64,000 bases of DNA from Ariolimax columbianus (GCA_036924085.1 JAVGWX010000007.1:100908886-100972885), one strand, 5' to 3'. Positions 47,953 to 59,621 are shown, counted from the stretch's first letter. The notes: generated by a model not told the origin, from the sequence alone. Made by a program: numbers and translations.

Positions 47953-50900
47953 TTCTTCTTCTTCTTCTTCGTACGCAGTCAGACAGTAACCATTATTTTT
48001 TTCGAAAAAAGCGGCCGTCATCCTGAGGCTGTCGACACTGCCATAGAGCTTGTCTTGCAGTTCCACTGGTGATGGCCACATCTGCTCTCTCTGATCCTCG
48101 TATGTCGGGCAGTTCTGCAGCAGATGTTCAGCGGTCATTTTACCGGTACCGCATGGGCATTCGTCGGTACCACCTATCTTTAATTTGTTGAATAGGTGGT
48201 ACCTTAGTCTATTGTGGCCAGTGCGAAGTCTGAAGACAACGACCTGCTCTCTTCTGTTCAACTGGTAATAGGGATCGTTTTTGGTGTAACCAGTATGTTC
48301 GGTTTCCCATTTGGTAATGTATCTGGCTTTGATAAGCCGTTTTGACTCTTCGTACGTCATACTAGTATCTGTTTGTGGTAGTCTTGCACCTTCTTTTGCC
48401 AGTCTGTCTGCCTCCTCGTTGCCTTGGATGTTGCAGTGTGATGGAACCCATTGTACCACTACCCTTTTTGGTGCGGACTGCTGGCACAGTTCGCAGAGAG
48501 CTGCTCTTAAGTCATTAAGCTCAGTGTTTTTCTGGCTTTTTAGCTCTGTGACTACGGCCAGAGCATCTGTAAGCAGGACTATATGGCTTTCATTTTCTTT
48601 ATGTGTCACCATTTCTTCCACTGCCGCCCTCAGTGCCTCTGCCTCCGCTCTGAAATTGCTTGTGTACTTACCAGTAGCGAATGACAGTGTTATTTTTCTG
48701 CCATTTGGTAGGTTCAGGAATGCTCCTGCCCCTCCGTTCTGTGTAGTGTTTGTTACAGAACCGTCGGTGTATGCATGGGTTCAGTCCATGCTTGGGTAGC
48801 TTTTCGTTATGAAGCTTAGGGTAGTGTCTCTCCTTTCTTTTTCAGTCTGGCAGTTTTTGTTTCCAATACCTGGTATATTTTCTACCACCTCTCGAAATAT
48901 ATCCTGCCTCCAGGTAGGTTTTTGTACAGTTGTGATGGGTTTTTGGTGTTGTTAGTGCATTTATGGGATCTTCGTGCATCTTTGCTTTGGCTATTTCTGC
49001 AAAGTTTCTCCGCTTTAGTTTCCCATTTCCCAAATTGTTTAGTCTCTGGTGCATTGGATGGTCAGTCAGTCTTCGGAGTTTCTCTGACTGCAGCTGGGCT
49101 CTGCAGTCTCTTCTATCGGTCATGGATTGCAGTTTTGTAATCTTTTCAAGTTCTACAATTGGCGTTGACTTCATGCCTCCTGTTATAACGCTCATGGCTT
49201 GGTATTGAAGTTTGCTAATTTTATCGAAGTTCGCCTTTGCTGCTGTTGTCCATGCCGCAATGCCATACTCGAGAACTGGTCTCACTCTTCCAGTGTAGTT
49301 TCTTTAGTATGCCTTCGTCTGCTCCCCAGCTTGTGCCAGCAAGTTTCCTCATGATTGCCATTCTTTCTCTGGCTCTCATTCGGTTTCTCTCGATCTGACT
49401 TTTCCATGTCCTGCGCCGATCAAATGTGACTCCCAGATAGTTTGGGTTGTCGTTTGGCTGCAGGAATTTGCCATTTAAACTTAATTTGGTGTTTTGGGGT
49501 TTGATTGAAAGCGAGAATATTGTGCATGTGGTTTTCTCCTCGTTTATTTTGACCAGCCATGAGTTCGCCCACTTTTCCAGCGATGTTAGGGCCTGCTGAA
49601 TCCGATTTCTTGCTATGGTGAGATTCTTTTCAGAGGTCCACATAGCCAGATCGTCTGCAAACATTGAGCTATGGACTCTTCTTGGTATATTCTCTGTAAT
49701 GTCGTTTATATACACCAGGAAGAGTGTGGGTGACAGTACTCCCCCTTGGGGTACTCCCTGCTCGAGTGTCACCTTTTTGCTCATCTGCCCTTGTACTTGG
49801 ACTCTGGCCGTTCTTTGTTTGAGGTAGTGGTTGATCCACTTGTACATTTTCCCACAAACATCACTTCTTCTCAGCTTGACTCTAAGTCCATCTTTCCAGA
49901 CTTTGTCAAATGCCTTTTCCAGATCCACCCAAACAGCTACTGTGTGTTTCTTTGCCTGGTAGGCATCTTCTATTTCCTGGGCTATGAGGATGACCTGGTC
50001 ATCAGTGGATCTGTGCTGTCTAAAGCCGGCTTGCTGTGGAATTAGTATTCGTTTTTCTTCCAGATGCCAACTAAATGTCTGGTGTTTATCATTCGTTCCA
50101 TGAGCTTGCCGACACAGCTCAGTAGACTGATGGGCCTGTAACCATTTGGATCTGTTTTGTCCTTTCCTGTTTTTGGTACTGGTACCAGTATTGCATCCTT
50201 CCATGCCTGGGGTACAATACCCCTTTTCCTGCTTTGGTTCAGGACTGATAGCAGTTTCCTCTTCGCGGTTTGGCCCAGCCCCATCAGCATTTCGTTTGTT
50301 ATCCCGTCTTTTCCGGGAGATTTCCTTTTCTTTAATGTTCTCATAGCTTCTTCCATTTCACTCATTGTTAATTTGGCCATCATATGCTCTTCAGGTGCCG
50401 TATTGATGTTGTCGTGCCCCTTTAGCTCTTCACTAATGTCTGTATGCCTATCTGCAGGGACCTCGATGTGGTTTGCTCTGGCATAGTGATCGACAAAAGC
50501 GTTTGCGGCTTTCGTACCGGTGAGCAAGTTTTCGGCCTGCTTGATGGTAATTTGTTTGTTTGACGGGGTTTCGTCGTTCATGGCTCTGACTTGCTTCCAT
50601 AGCTTGTTCCCTTCTTTGTCCAGGTTGAGCCTTTCCGTTTTGTTTTTCCAGCTCTCTCTTGCTGTTTGCTTGAGAGTGTATTTGTATTTCGCTGGCGGCT
50701 TTGAGGGCGATGTTTGCCTCCATAGATTGTTCTCGCTCTGCCATGTTCCTAGCATTTGTTACTGCATCTTCCTTTTTCTGCAACTCATCAGTCTAGTAGG
50801 GCATATAGTTTTTCCTAGCTCCTCTTGGGATGGTTTCAGTGGCGGCTTGCATTATTGCCTTGCTTAGGCTTTCCACCATGGGCTTCATTTTGTTGTTTCG

Positions 50901-51015
50901 TGTGTTGATGGTTTCACACAGCCCATCTGTCAGGATTGCAAATCTGTCCCAGTCGGCTCGTTTGTAATTCCAACGTGGCAGCGGTTTTGTTTCCTGTGGG
51001 CCTACTTCCATATCA
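47953..51015 (-). pseudogene. Nested, 5'-truncated antisense copy of the same LINE
   Basis: Minus strand. Begins at the equivalent of outer position 51511 (within the end of the endonuclease, ...MEVGPQ) and ends in the (GAA)n tail at 47953-47970. It retains the linker that the outer copy lost, the RT with FADDLAMWT, the RNase H and the C-terminal CPCG zinc motif. Frameshifts lie near 50760, 50150, 49240 and 48700. The exact 12-bp duplication on both sides shows ordinary target-primed insertion. By eye it is about 95% or more identical to the outer copy, so both insertions are fairly recent. The last homopolymer has one extra A compared with the two other copies. Confidence 0.92.
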
Positions 51016-51027
51016 ACCAGACCTTCC
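51016..51027. repeat. 12-bp target duplication, right copy
   Basis: accagaccttcc, identical to 47941-47952. Confidence 0.95.
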
Positions 51028-54000
51028 GTCTAGATAGAGAAGGTCACAAAGGAGGGGTCCTGATACTGACCCGAAACTGCATACCGAGTAGCGCGGTATC
51101 TGTCAATCACACCGGACAAGCAGAAATTGTAGGAGTTGACATAATGGCTCAAGAGACGAAGCTCCGCATTTTCAATCTGTACGGACCACCAAATAAAGAT
51201 CTATCGCTCTCGAGTATGGAAGTCAAAGACTCCAACTGCATAGTAGTTGGAGACTTCAACAGCCACTCGGAGAGATGGGGATACTCGGACACAGACAGCA
51301 GAGGTGACGAAGTGGAAGACTGGGAGATAGACACAAATCTCTCCCTAATCAATAGGCCGGAGGATAGCCCTAGTTTTTATTCTAGAACATGGCATACCAC
51401 CTCGACTCCAGATTTGGCCTTCTCCACACAGGACATACACCATAAAATAGACCGCCAGGTGCTAAACCAATTGGCAGGTAGCGACCACAGGCCGATCAGG
51501 CTAGAAATTGATATGGAAGTAGGCCCACAGGAAGCAAAACCGCTCCCACGTTGGAATTACAAACGAGCCGACTGGGACAGATTTGCAGATTTGCTCACCG
51601 GTACGAAAGCCAAAAACGCTTTTGTCGAACACTATGCCTGAGCAAACCACATCGAGGTCCCTGCAGATAGGCATGCAGACATTAGTGAAGAGCAAAATGG
51701 GCACGACAACATCAATACGGCCCCAGAAGAGCATATGATGGCCAAATTAACAATGAGTGAAATGGAAGAGGCCATGAGAACATTAAAGAAAAGGAAATCT
51801 CCCGGAAAAGATATGATAACAAACGAAATGCTGATGGGGCTGGGCCAAACAGCGAAGAGGAAACTGCTATCAGTCCTGAACCAAAGCTGGAAAAGGGGTA
51901 TTGTACCCCAGGCATGGAAAGACGCAGTACTTTTACCAGTACCAAAGAAAGGAAAGGACAAAACAGATCCAAATGGATACAGGCCTATCAGCCTACTGAG
52001 CTGTGTCGGCAAACTGATGGAACGTATGATAAACACCAGACTGATGTGGCATCTGGAAGAAAAACGAATACTAATTCCACAGCAAGCAGGCTTTAGACAG
52101 AAAAAATCCACTGAGGACCAGGTCATCCTCATAGCCCAGGAAATAGAAGATGCCTACCAGGCACAGAAACACACAGTAGCTGTTTGGGTGGACCTGGAAA
52201 AGGCATTTGACAAAGTCTGGAAAGACGGACTCAAGACGGAGTCAAGCTAAGGAGAAGTGAAGTTTGTGGGAGAATGTACAAGTGGATCAACCACTACCTG
52301 AAACAAATAACGGCCAGAGTCCAAGTACAAGGGCAGATGAGCAAAAAGGTGACACTCGAGCAGGGAGTACCCCAAGGGGGAGTACTGTCACCCACACTCT
52401 TCCTGGTGTATATAAACGACATTACAGAGAATATACCAAGAAGAGTCTATAGCTCTATATTTGCAGACGATCTGGCTATGTGGACCTCTGAAAAGAATCT
52501 CACCATAGCAAGAAATCGGATGCAGCAGGCCCTAACATCGCTGGAAGAGTGGGCGAACTCATGGCTGGTCAAAATAAACGAGGAGAAAACCACATGTACA
52601 ATATTCTCGCTTTCAATCAAACCCCAAAACACCAAATTAAGTCTAAATGGCAAATTCCTGCAGCCAAACGACAACCCAAACTATCTGGGAGTCACATTTG
52701 ATTGGCGCATGACATGGAAAAGTCAGATCGAGAGAAACCGAATGAGAGCCAGAGAAAGAATGGCAATCATGAGGAAACTTGCTGGCACAAGCTGGGGAGC
52801 AGACGAAAGTATACTAAAGAAACTGTTCACTGGAAGAGTGAGACCAGTTCTCGAGTATGGCATCGCGGCATGGACAACAGCAGCAAAGGCGAACTTCGAT
52901 AAAATTAGCAAACTTCAAAACCAAGCCATGAGAGTTATAACAGGAGGCATGAAGTCAACGCCAATTGTAGAACTTGAAAAGATTACAAAACTGCAATCCA
53001 TGACTGATAGAAGAGACTGCAGAGCCCAGCTGCAGTCAGAGAAACTCCGAAGACTGACTGACCATCCAATGCACCAGAGACTAAACAATTTGGGAAATGG
53101 GAAACTAAAGCGGAGAAACTTTGCAGAAATAGCCAAAGCAAAGATGCACGAAGATCCCATAAACGTACTAACAACACCAAATCCCATCACTACTGTACGA
53201 AAACCTACCTGGACGCAGGATATATTTCCAGAGGTGGTAGAAAATATACCAGGTATTGGAAACAAAAACTGCCAGACTAAAAAAGAAAGGAGAGATACTA
53301 CCCTAAGCTTTAAATCGAATAACTACCCAAGCATGGACTGGACCCATGCATACACCGACGGTTCTGTAACAAACACTACACAGAACGGAGGGGCAGGAGC
53401 ATTCCTGAACCTACCAAATGGCAGAAAAATAACACTGTCATTCGCTACTGGTAAGTACACAAGCAATTTCAGAGCGGAGGCAGAGGCACTGAGGGCGGCA
53501 GTGGAAGAAATGGTGACACATAAAGAAAATGAAAGCCATATAGTCCTGCTTACAGATGCTCTGGCCGTAGTCACAGCGCTAAAAAGCCAGAAAAACACTG
53601 AGCTTAATGACTTAAGAGCAGCACTCTATCAACTATGCCAGCAGTCCGCACCAAAAAGGGCAGTGGTACAGTGGGTCCCATCACACTGCAACATCCAAGG
53701 CAACGAGGAAGCAGACAGACTGGCAAAAGAAGGTGCAAGACTACCACAAACAGATACTAGTAATGACGTACGAAGAGTCAAAACGGCTTATTAAAGCCAG
53801 ATACATGACCAAATGGGAAACTAAACATACCAGCTACATAAAAACGATGCCTATTACCAGTTGAACAGACGAGAGCAGGTCGTTGTCTTTAGACTCCGCA
53901 CTGGCCACAATCGACTGAGGTACCACCTATTCAACAAATTAAAGATAGGTGGTACCGACGAATGCCCGTGTGGTACCGAGAAAATGACCGCTGAGCATCT

Positions 54001-54179
54001 GCTGCAGAACTGCCCGACATACGAGGATCAGAGAGAGCAGATGTGGCCATCACCAGTGGAACCACAAGACCACAAGACAAGCTCTATGGCAGTGTCGGCA
54101 GCCTCAGGGTGACCGCTGCTTTTTTTGAAAAAATAATGGTTACTGTCTGACTGTGTATGAAGAAGAAGAAGAAGAAGAA

Positions 54180-54273
54180 GGATCTGCCCAAGTGGATGAC
54201 TGTACATTTAGCTACATTAAACTCCATTTGCCAGCTCCAAGACCATTCTAGACTTTTATCTAAATCCGACCTC
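54180..54273. repeat. Right copy of the 94-bp direct repeat
   Basis: Directly follows the (GAA)n tail. Matches 46176-46269 with three substitutions. Confidence 0.95.
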
Positions 54274-54960
54274 AATATATCCACTTCTACTTTAGATCAG
54301 ACACTACTGCATAGTTTTGTATCAGCAGCGAACTTTGCAATCACAGATCCGATATCAATGTCTAAATCGTTGATATATATAAAGACCAAAATTGGTCCCA
54401 AAACCGAGCCCTGTGGCAGTCTGATTTTTACTTCACACCACTCATAGTACCCTTTATTTATGCCAACTCTCTGTCTCTTCCCATTAACCAATTTTCAATC
54501 CATTTGGCACATCCCCACCTATTCCATGTGATTTTAACTATCTAAAATAATTTTCGATTAGGTACTCTATCAAAAGCCTTTGCAAAATCTAGATTAAAAA
54601 AACATACACTGGCTCCCCTTATCTTTCATTTTAGTAACCTCCTACATGAATTCTAATAGATTTGTTAAGCACGATCTCCCTCTAGTACTCAAACTGACTA
54701 TTTCTGACTAGACTAATCTTGTCTAAATGTAATACTATGTTTTTTTTAAATTATGGATTTTTACAATTTACAGACTATGCACGTTAAACTCACAGGGAAT
54801 ATAATTTGCTGGATCTGATTTTTTGCCCTTTTAAAAAAGGTATCACTTCTGCATCTTTTCAATCTCTTCTGACATACCCCTACATTCCAGAATAAGGGCA
54901 CCTAATTAACAAGCTACCAACAGAAAACATTACTGAACTGCTGAACTTCAGTTAGCAGAT
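54274..54960 (-). pseudogene. CR1-like LINE, 5' part of the split copy
   Basis: Minus strand from 54960: FFKKGKKSDPANYIP, then after frameshifts RGRSCLTNLLEF, then LVNGKRQRVGINKGYYEW, LPQGSVLGPILVFIYINDLD and the catalytic block with 'KFAADTKL' (FADD changed to FAAD). It runs into the 94-bp duplicated segment. These are the signature blocks of a CR1-type RT. The catalytic Asp change and several stops show that it is dead. Confidence 0.85.
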
Positions 54961-55009
54961 ATTTGAATTTTTCTGAAGACAACCGGTAGGAAAAGCGAAC
55001 CGTTCTACC

Positions 55010-55300
55010 TATTGATATGTGGGACCAGATTGCTCTATCTAGTGATAGGTAGGGCAGATTGCTCTGTCTAGTGATAGGTGGGGGCCAGGATGCTCTGTCT
55101 AGTGATAGGTGGGGCTAGATTGCTCTGTCTAGTGATAGGGGGGACCAGATTGCTCTGTCTAGTGATAGGTAGGGCCAGATTGCTCTGTCTAGTGATAGGT
55201 GGGGGCCAGATTGCTCTGTTTAGTTGTAGGTGAGGCTAGATTGCTCTGTCTAGTGATGGGTGGGGGCCAGATTGCTCTGTCTAGTGATAGGTGGGGGTTC
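55010..55300. repeat. About 31-bp minisatellite
   Basis: Nine copies of cagattgctctgtctagtga plus taggtggggg. Confidence 0.95.
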
Positions 55301-55467
55301 AACAGTGTTAGTATGTGCTGGGAAGCGACGCTGAAGTTCTGTGCACCGGAAAAACCCTGACTCTTTGATGCATTCAGTCAACTTTGAATGTCGGTGTTTC
55401 TTAAAACATTTTATCCAAAGTTTCTTTTCAAAAATTCTACATTTGTTTCTTTGAGAAACGCCTGTCT
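55301..55467. other. Short unassigned spacer
   Basis: No gene seen. Confidence 0.5.
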
Positions 55468-55566
55468 TACGAGCAACGCCTTTCTCACGAGCAACGTCTG
55501 TCTCACGAGCAACGCCTGTCTCACGAGCAACGCCTGTCTCACGAGTAACGCATGTCTCACGAGCAG
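55468..55566. repeat. 18-bp minisatellite
   Basis: About six copies of ctcacgagcaacgcctgt. Confidence 0.93.
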
Positions 55567-55734
55567 CTTGGCGATGTGTTAGCAGACGTCCTTTTGACTT
55601 AACACAAGCTCGTTAACAGCATTCAAGGCGAGGGTTCTACTTCATCGCCGCGGGTATCTCTCCTTAGAGCGGTATGCCGCCTGCCGCGAACTAGCGATTT
55701 CGGTCTAAAACACGAGCTAGCGATGAACCCAGGT

Positions 55735-56332
55735 ATCTCCGGATCCAGCCATTAAACAAGGGATCCAGCCATGAACCCATGGATCCAGCCATGATCCCAG
55801 GGATCCAGCCAGGAACCCAGGGATCCAGCCATGAACCCAGGAATCCAACCATGAACCCAGGTATCTCCGGATCCAGCCATGAACCCAGGGATCCAGCCAT
55901 GAACCCAGGTATCTCTGGATCCAGCCATGAACCAAGGTATTTCCGGATCTAGCCATGAACCCAGGTATCTCCGGATCCATCCATGAACCCAGGGATCCAG
56001 CCATAAACCATGGGATCCAGCCATGAACCCAGTGATTCAGCCATGAACCCAATGATCCACCTATGAACCGACGGATCCAGCCATGAGCCCAGGGATCCAG
56101 ACATGAACCAACGGATCCAGTCATTAACCCAAGGATCCAGCCATAAACCCAAGGAGTCAGCCATGAACCCAAGGATCCAGTGATGCACCCAAGGATCGAG
56201 CCATGAACCAAGGAACCCAGCCGTGAACTCATGTATCTCTGGACCCAGGCATGAACCCAAGGATCCAGCCTTGAAACCAGGGATCCAACCATGAACCCAG
56301 GGATCCAGCCATGAACCGAGGTATCTCCGGAA
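55735..56332. repeat. 20-bp minisatellite rich in GGATCC
   Basis: About 28 copies of ggatccagccatgaacccag, interspersed with a longer gtatctccggatcc variant. Confidence 0.97.
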
Positions 56333-56359
56333 AACATTTCCATCATGAATCAACCGCCG

Positions 56360-56430
56360 CAGCTCGAGTTCGAACCCTGGCTGTCTGAACACGAGGCAAA
56401 CGGCTTGTCCACTTTGCCACGGAGACCCGC
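56360..56430 (-). mobile_element. tRNA-like SINE head
   Basis: Minus strand: gtctccgtggcaaagtggac (A box) and agggttcgaactcgag (B box) at tRNA-like spacing. It starts 3-4 bp outside gggtctccg at 56428 and lies between two minisatellites. Confidence 0.6.
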
Positions 56431-56460
56431 TTATCAGCATTGATTTTGTCATCAGTGAGC

Positions 56461-56892
56461 GCAATGTATATCCCACCTCAACGGTAACTCACCTGTCCCA
56501 TCTTAACGGTAACTTACCTGTCCCATCTTAAGGGTAACTTACCTATCCCACCTCAACGATAACTTAACTGTCCCATCTTAATGGTGACTTACCTGTCCCA
56601 TCTAAACGGTGGCTTACCTGTCCCATCTTAACGGTGACTTACCTATCCCATCTTAACGGTGACTTACCTGTCCCATCTTAACGGTGATTTACCTGTCCCA
56701 TCTTAACGGTGGCTTATATGTTCCATCTTAACGGTGGCTTACCTGTCCCATCTTAACGGTGACTTACCTGTCCCATATTAACGGTAACTTATCTGTTCCA
56801 TCTTAACGGTGACTTACCTGTCCCATCTTAACAGTGACTTACCTGTCCCATCTTAACGGTAACTTAACTGTCCCATCTAAACTGTGACTTAC
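56461..56892 (-). repeat. 25-bp minisatellite made of 5' splice sites
   Basis: Seventeen exact 25-bp periods, counting the true exon junction (56886-56899) as the last. On the gene strand each unit reads ggacag, gtaagtcacc, gttaagatg. The GT of the donor is kept in about 13 of the 17, including the true one. Four have ttaagt or ataag. The array begins at the exon's own donor, so it is an amplification of the exon-intron junction. Confidence 0.95.
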
Positions 56893-57098
56893 CTGTCCTA
56901 TTTTATGGACTCCGGTCATCATGTCCTTGTGAAGCACGTGAAACACGAACACGTGACCCAGCAGTTTCGGATTCTCGCGGTTGACCTCGAAGACGACCTG
57001 GTGGTGCCAGACAGGGTCCTGTGTGTTCTGCCTGACCTTGCACTTGTTCTTCCCTTCTCTAATTCCGTTGACATACATCTCCACTTTCACGTATGGAT
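56893..57098 (-). CDS. Synaptotagmin-family gene, C2B core exon
   Basis: A 206-bp minus-strand exon that enters in phase 1 (previous exon supplies the G of the Asp codon) and leaves in phase 0 with 68 full codons. It begins PYVKVEMYVNGIREGKNKCK, then TQDPVWHHQVVFEV, LLGHVFVFHVLHKD and GVHKIGQ. This is the middle of a C2 domain: DPYVK strand, basic NG.R..K strand, and the third Ca2+-binding loop. The loop reads HKDMMTGVH where Ca2+-binding C2 domains have D.D......(D/N), so at least two loop ligands are replaced and Ca2+ binding may be weak or lost. Acceptor is cctctgtacag, donor is gacag followed by gtaagt. The subtype is not determined. Confidence 0.9.
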
Positions 57099-57151
57099 CT
57101 GTACAGAGGCGGGTCCTTCAGTTAGATTGTGATAACAGAGCAACAACATCA

Positions 57152-57456
57152 GATACATCACAAACAATCGACACAACTACATCACAAACAATCAAAACAT
57201 TTACATCACAAACAATCGGCACAACTACATCACAAACAATCAAAACATTTACATCACAAACAATCGGCACAACTACATCACAAACAATCAAAACATTTAC
57301 ATCACAAACAATCGGCACAACTACATCACAAACAATCAAAACATTTACATCACAAACAATCGACACAACTACATCACAAACAATCAAAACATTTACATCA
57401 CAAACAATCGGCACAACTACATCACAAACAATCAAAACATTTACATCACAAACATC
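57152..57456. repeat. 24/48-bp minisatellite
   Basis: Pairs of a 24-bp half unit (catcacaaacaatcaaaaca and catcacaaacaatcggcaca) alternate to give a 48-bp period, about six periods. It lies 50 bp upstream of the exon acceptor on the gene strand. Confidence 0.95.
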
Positions 57457-57739
57457 TTAAACGGTGAGGTGACAACACAAACAATAAACACATGGACGTA
57501 ACAAACAGCTGACATTAATATCAAAAACAGCAGTTACACTGACATCAAATCGACAAAGACATCAGAAACAGATACACAATATCAAAATGACAGCCCCCAC
57601 CCCCCACCCCCCCCCCCCCACCCCACCCCCACCCACAGAAGAAACAAAAGGTTAGACATCAACATCATAAAATAGAAACATCTACATCAAAAACTGGAGA
57701 CACATCAGTATTGCAAACAACAGCGATAAAAATACACCC
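57457..57739. other. Unassigned, with an ACCCC-rich run
   Basis: C-rich patch at 57596-57640. No gene. Confidence 0.5.
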
Positions 57740-58110
57740 ACAGTGCGAGTATGTATGTGTCTGTGTCTGTATGTGTGTCTCTGTGTGTGTCTATTTGTAT
57801 GTATTTGAACGTGTGTGTGTCAACGTTTGTGTTTTTATCTGTATGTGTGTGTCTGTATGTATGCAATATATCTGTCTTTGCCTGTATGTGTCTCTGCACG
57901 TATGCATGTGTGTTTTTATGTGTGTCTTTGTGTGCATACAGGTGTGTGTGTGTATGCGTGTCTCTGTGTGTAAGCATGTATGTCTGTGTGTGTCTTTGTG
58001 TGTAAGCAAGCTGTTCTGTGTCTGTGTGTAAACATGTGTGTCTGCGTGTGATCTGTGTGTAAGCATGTGTCCCTGTGTGTATGCATGTGTGTACGTCTGT
58101 GTCTGTGCGT
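57740..58110. repeat. Degenerate (TG)n / tgtgtctgtatg array
   Basis: TG-rich repeat with TCTG and TATG insertions. Confidence 0.9.
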
Positions 58111-58124
58111 GCCGGTCTATGATC

Positions 58125-58215
58125 ACTGTTTAAGTAACTATGTATAGGTCTATGATCGGTATGAATGTGTCGGTCTATGATCAGTATATATGTGTCTGAA
58201 TGTGTCGGTCTAAGA
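58125..58215. repeat. Short ggtctatgatca repeats
   Basis: Four imperfect copies of about 25-30 bp. Confidence 0.75.
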
Positions 58216-59621
58216 TAGGTGTGCTAGTCACATACATGCCACTCTATTCATGAGAAAGTATTTCTCTCCAGCGAATAGAATATTTAAATGCGAGCAATCT
58301 GAAGCAAATGTGTCCAGTTTTTACCATAATTAAACGTGGTTTTATGTAACCTTGAATCTATAAAAGATATCTGGCAAAGGCCAAATTTATTCGCTCAAAT
58401 TTTGTTTGAGCAAATGTTTCAGGTTCCGGTATTCTGTTGCCATAATTGTTACTCCCCCCCCCCCCCTCCCCTCCCCCAAATGGGCTCTTGTCTTTGGCAC
58501 GGTTCATATTTCCACCGACATGTCCAGCTGCTTGGTTTGTCTTGTTTCTATCGGTTTTTATTTTAATTCTCAACTTTTCTTCTACTAAGTGTGTTTCTCT
58601 CAATGACATTCAACAAATGTTGGACATTTTCTGAAAGAATCTCCTGTTTGTCTCAGGAGGATTGATAGAGAAATATCAATCGTTTTTCGCCGCGTAGTGC
58701 GCATGTCAGATTGTTATTTCACCATCTATACAGGAAAACTTCGGGGGTTGGAACCCATGCAATTACACTGTGCATTTGACAGCTTAACCATTCGTTCACT
58801 TACCCGGCATTAATATTATTCATTAATTTTACATTCCTTTGATCATATTTACGTATTCACATATCCATCAGCATATCTTCTTATTCCCTATTCTTTGATC
58901 ATGTCTACTTATTCCATATTACATCATCAAATCTATCTACTAGAGGCTGAGTGAAGCGTCCTTTCGAATGGCGCTCGTGTCCAGTTTGACAGACATAGTT
59001 TTGTTTCGATCCTCCACGAACGGAAAGCTGCACACTTGCCAAGAAACGTAGTTAAAGCCAAAAATTATGGTCGTTGTAAGAAGCGAGGTTCTGCAAATCT
59101 ATCTATTATTTCTACTGTCTATTGCGATTTCGCCCGAATCCACGTGACCACATGCCGTCACCAAGAAAATATTACAGCAATGTCCATTTCGACCTTATTA
59201 CACCAAATCGGTCATTTCTTGCAGAAGGGCACTCTGACATATTGTAATTTGGCGCGTGTATGCTTCATGTGTCCTATTTAAACAAACTAATCATCTGCGG
59301 TGTCTGGTGAGTTGTGAGTGACAGTAGCAGTGACATAGCTGAGACCTGGAGGTCAAGATGACACGATCTACAGTAATCTTTATAAACTGAACATTCTCTA
59401 AAGAAGGCATGTATGCGTGTGGCAACATATTTTCTCAGAGACTTCTTGGATCCCTATTGTACACATTTTTGTAAACGACAGATATAAACACGTTGTAGGG
59501 CCAGTTGACATAAATCAATCAACAAAAACAGCCAACTTATCATTCTGTTGAACTGTTCGTCTTTCCTATGCCACTGATCACAAATAAATCCTACATGCAA
59601 CTCTTGATAGCACAACAGTCA
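58216..59621. other. Unassigned sequence, 1.4 kb
   Basis: No coding domain. Contains the tRNA-like segment at 58743-58808 and a weaker one near 58945-59025. Confidence 0.5.
58743..58808 (-). mobile_element. tRNA-like SINE head
   Basis: Minus strand: gtgaacgaatggttaagctg (A-box-like) and catgggttccaaccccc (B box with a TT/CC change) at tRNA spacing. Confidence 0.45.

Larger units (their letters stand above)
47562..54130 (+). pseudogene. LINE ORF: endonuclease, RT, RNase H (outer copy, broken)
   Basis: Segments 47562-47952 and 51028 onward are continuous once the nested copy is removed. Endonuclease: ILKWNAEDV, CIQETH, LRIFNLYGPPN, VVGDFNSHSERWG, SDHRPIRLEI. RT: SPGKDMITNEML, NGYRPISLLSC, VWVDLEKAFDKVW, QGVPQGGVLSPTLFLVYIND, FADDLAMWT with an intact catalytic pair, WANSWLVKINEEKT, YLGVTFD. 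RNase H: YTDGS, FRAEAEALRA, LLTDALAVV, VPSHCNIQGNEEADRLA, so all catalytic acids are present. C-terminus: ECPCG, TAEHLLQNCP. Damage: an in-frame internal deletion of about 405 bp near 51588 relative to the nested copy, a stop at 51639-51641, a frameshift near 52245, a one-base insertion near 53763, and the nested insertion. Confidence 0.88.
46270..54179 (+). mobile_element. EN-RT-RNaseH LINE insertion (7.9 kb with nested copy)
   Basis: Inserted into the CR1-like LINE and flanked by the 94-bp direct repeat. Order: a 33-bp unassigned start, a 64-bp 18S rRNA fragment, a leader of about 1.2 kb, one ORF with endonuclease, RT, RNase H and a CPCG..H..NCP C-terminal zinc motif, and a (GAA)n tail (54159-54179). 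Without the 3.06-kb antisense copy inside it, the element is about 4.8 kb. The domain order fits the I/R1/LOA/Ingi-type non-LTR supergroup; no more precise clade is claimed. Confidence 0.85.

Noticed and set aside
47942..47975. LINE protein that reads into its own (GAA)n tail and ends in poly-Glu
   Set aside because: The nested copy has seven A in the last homopolymer, while the outer copy and the 13.76-kb copy have six and meet a TGA before the tail. The read-through is a one-base slip in one copy.
48311..48799. 162-codon plus-strand frame
   Set aside because: It is the antisense shadow of the RNase H part of the nested LINE.
58945..59025. Possible tRNA-like SINE (ggctgagtgaagcg and gtttcgatcctccac)
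   Set aside because: The A-box match is weak and no body or tail could be defined; too uncertain to list as a feature.
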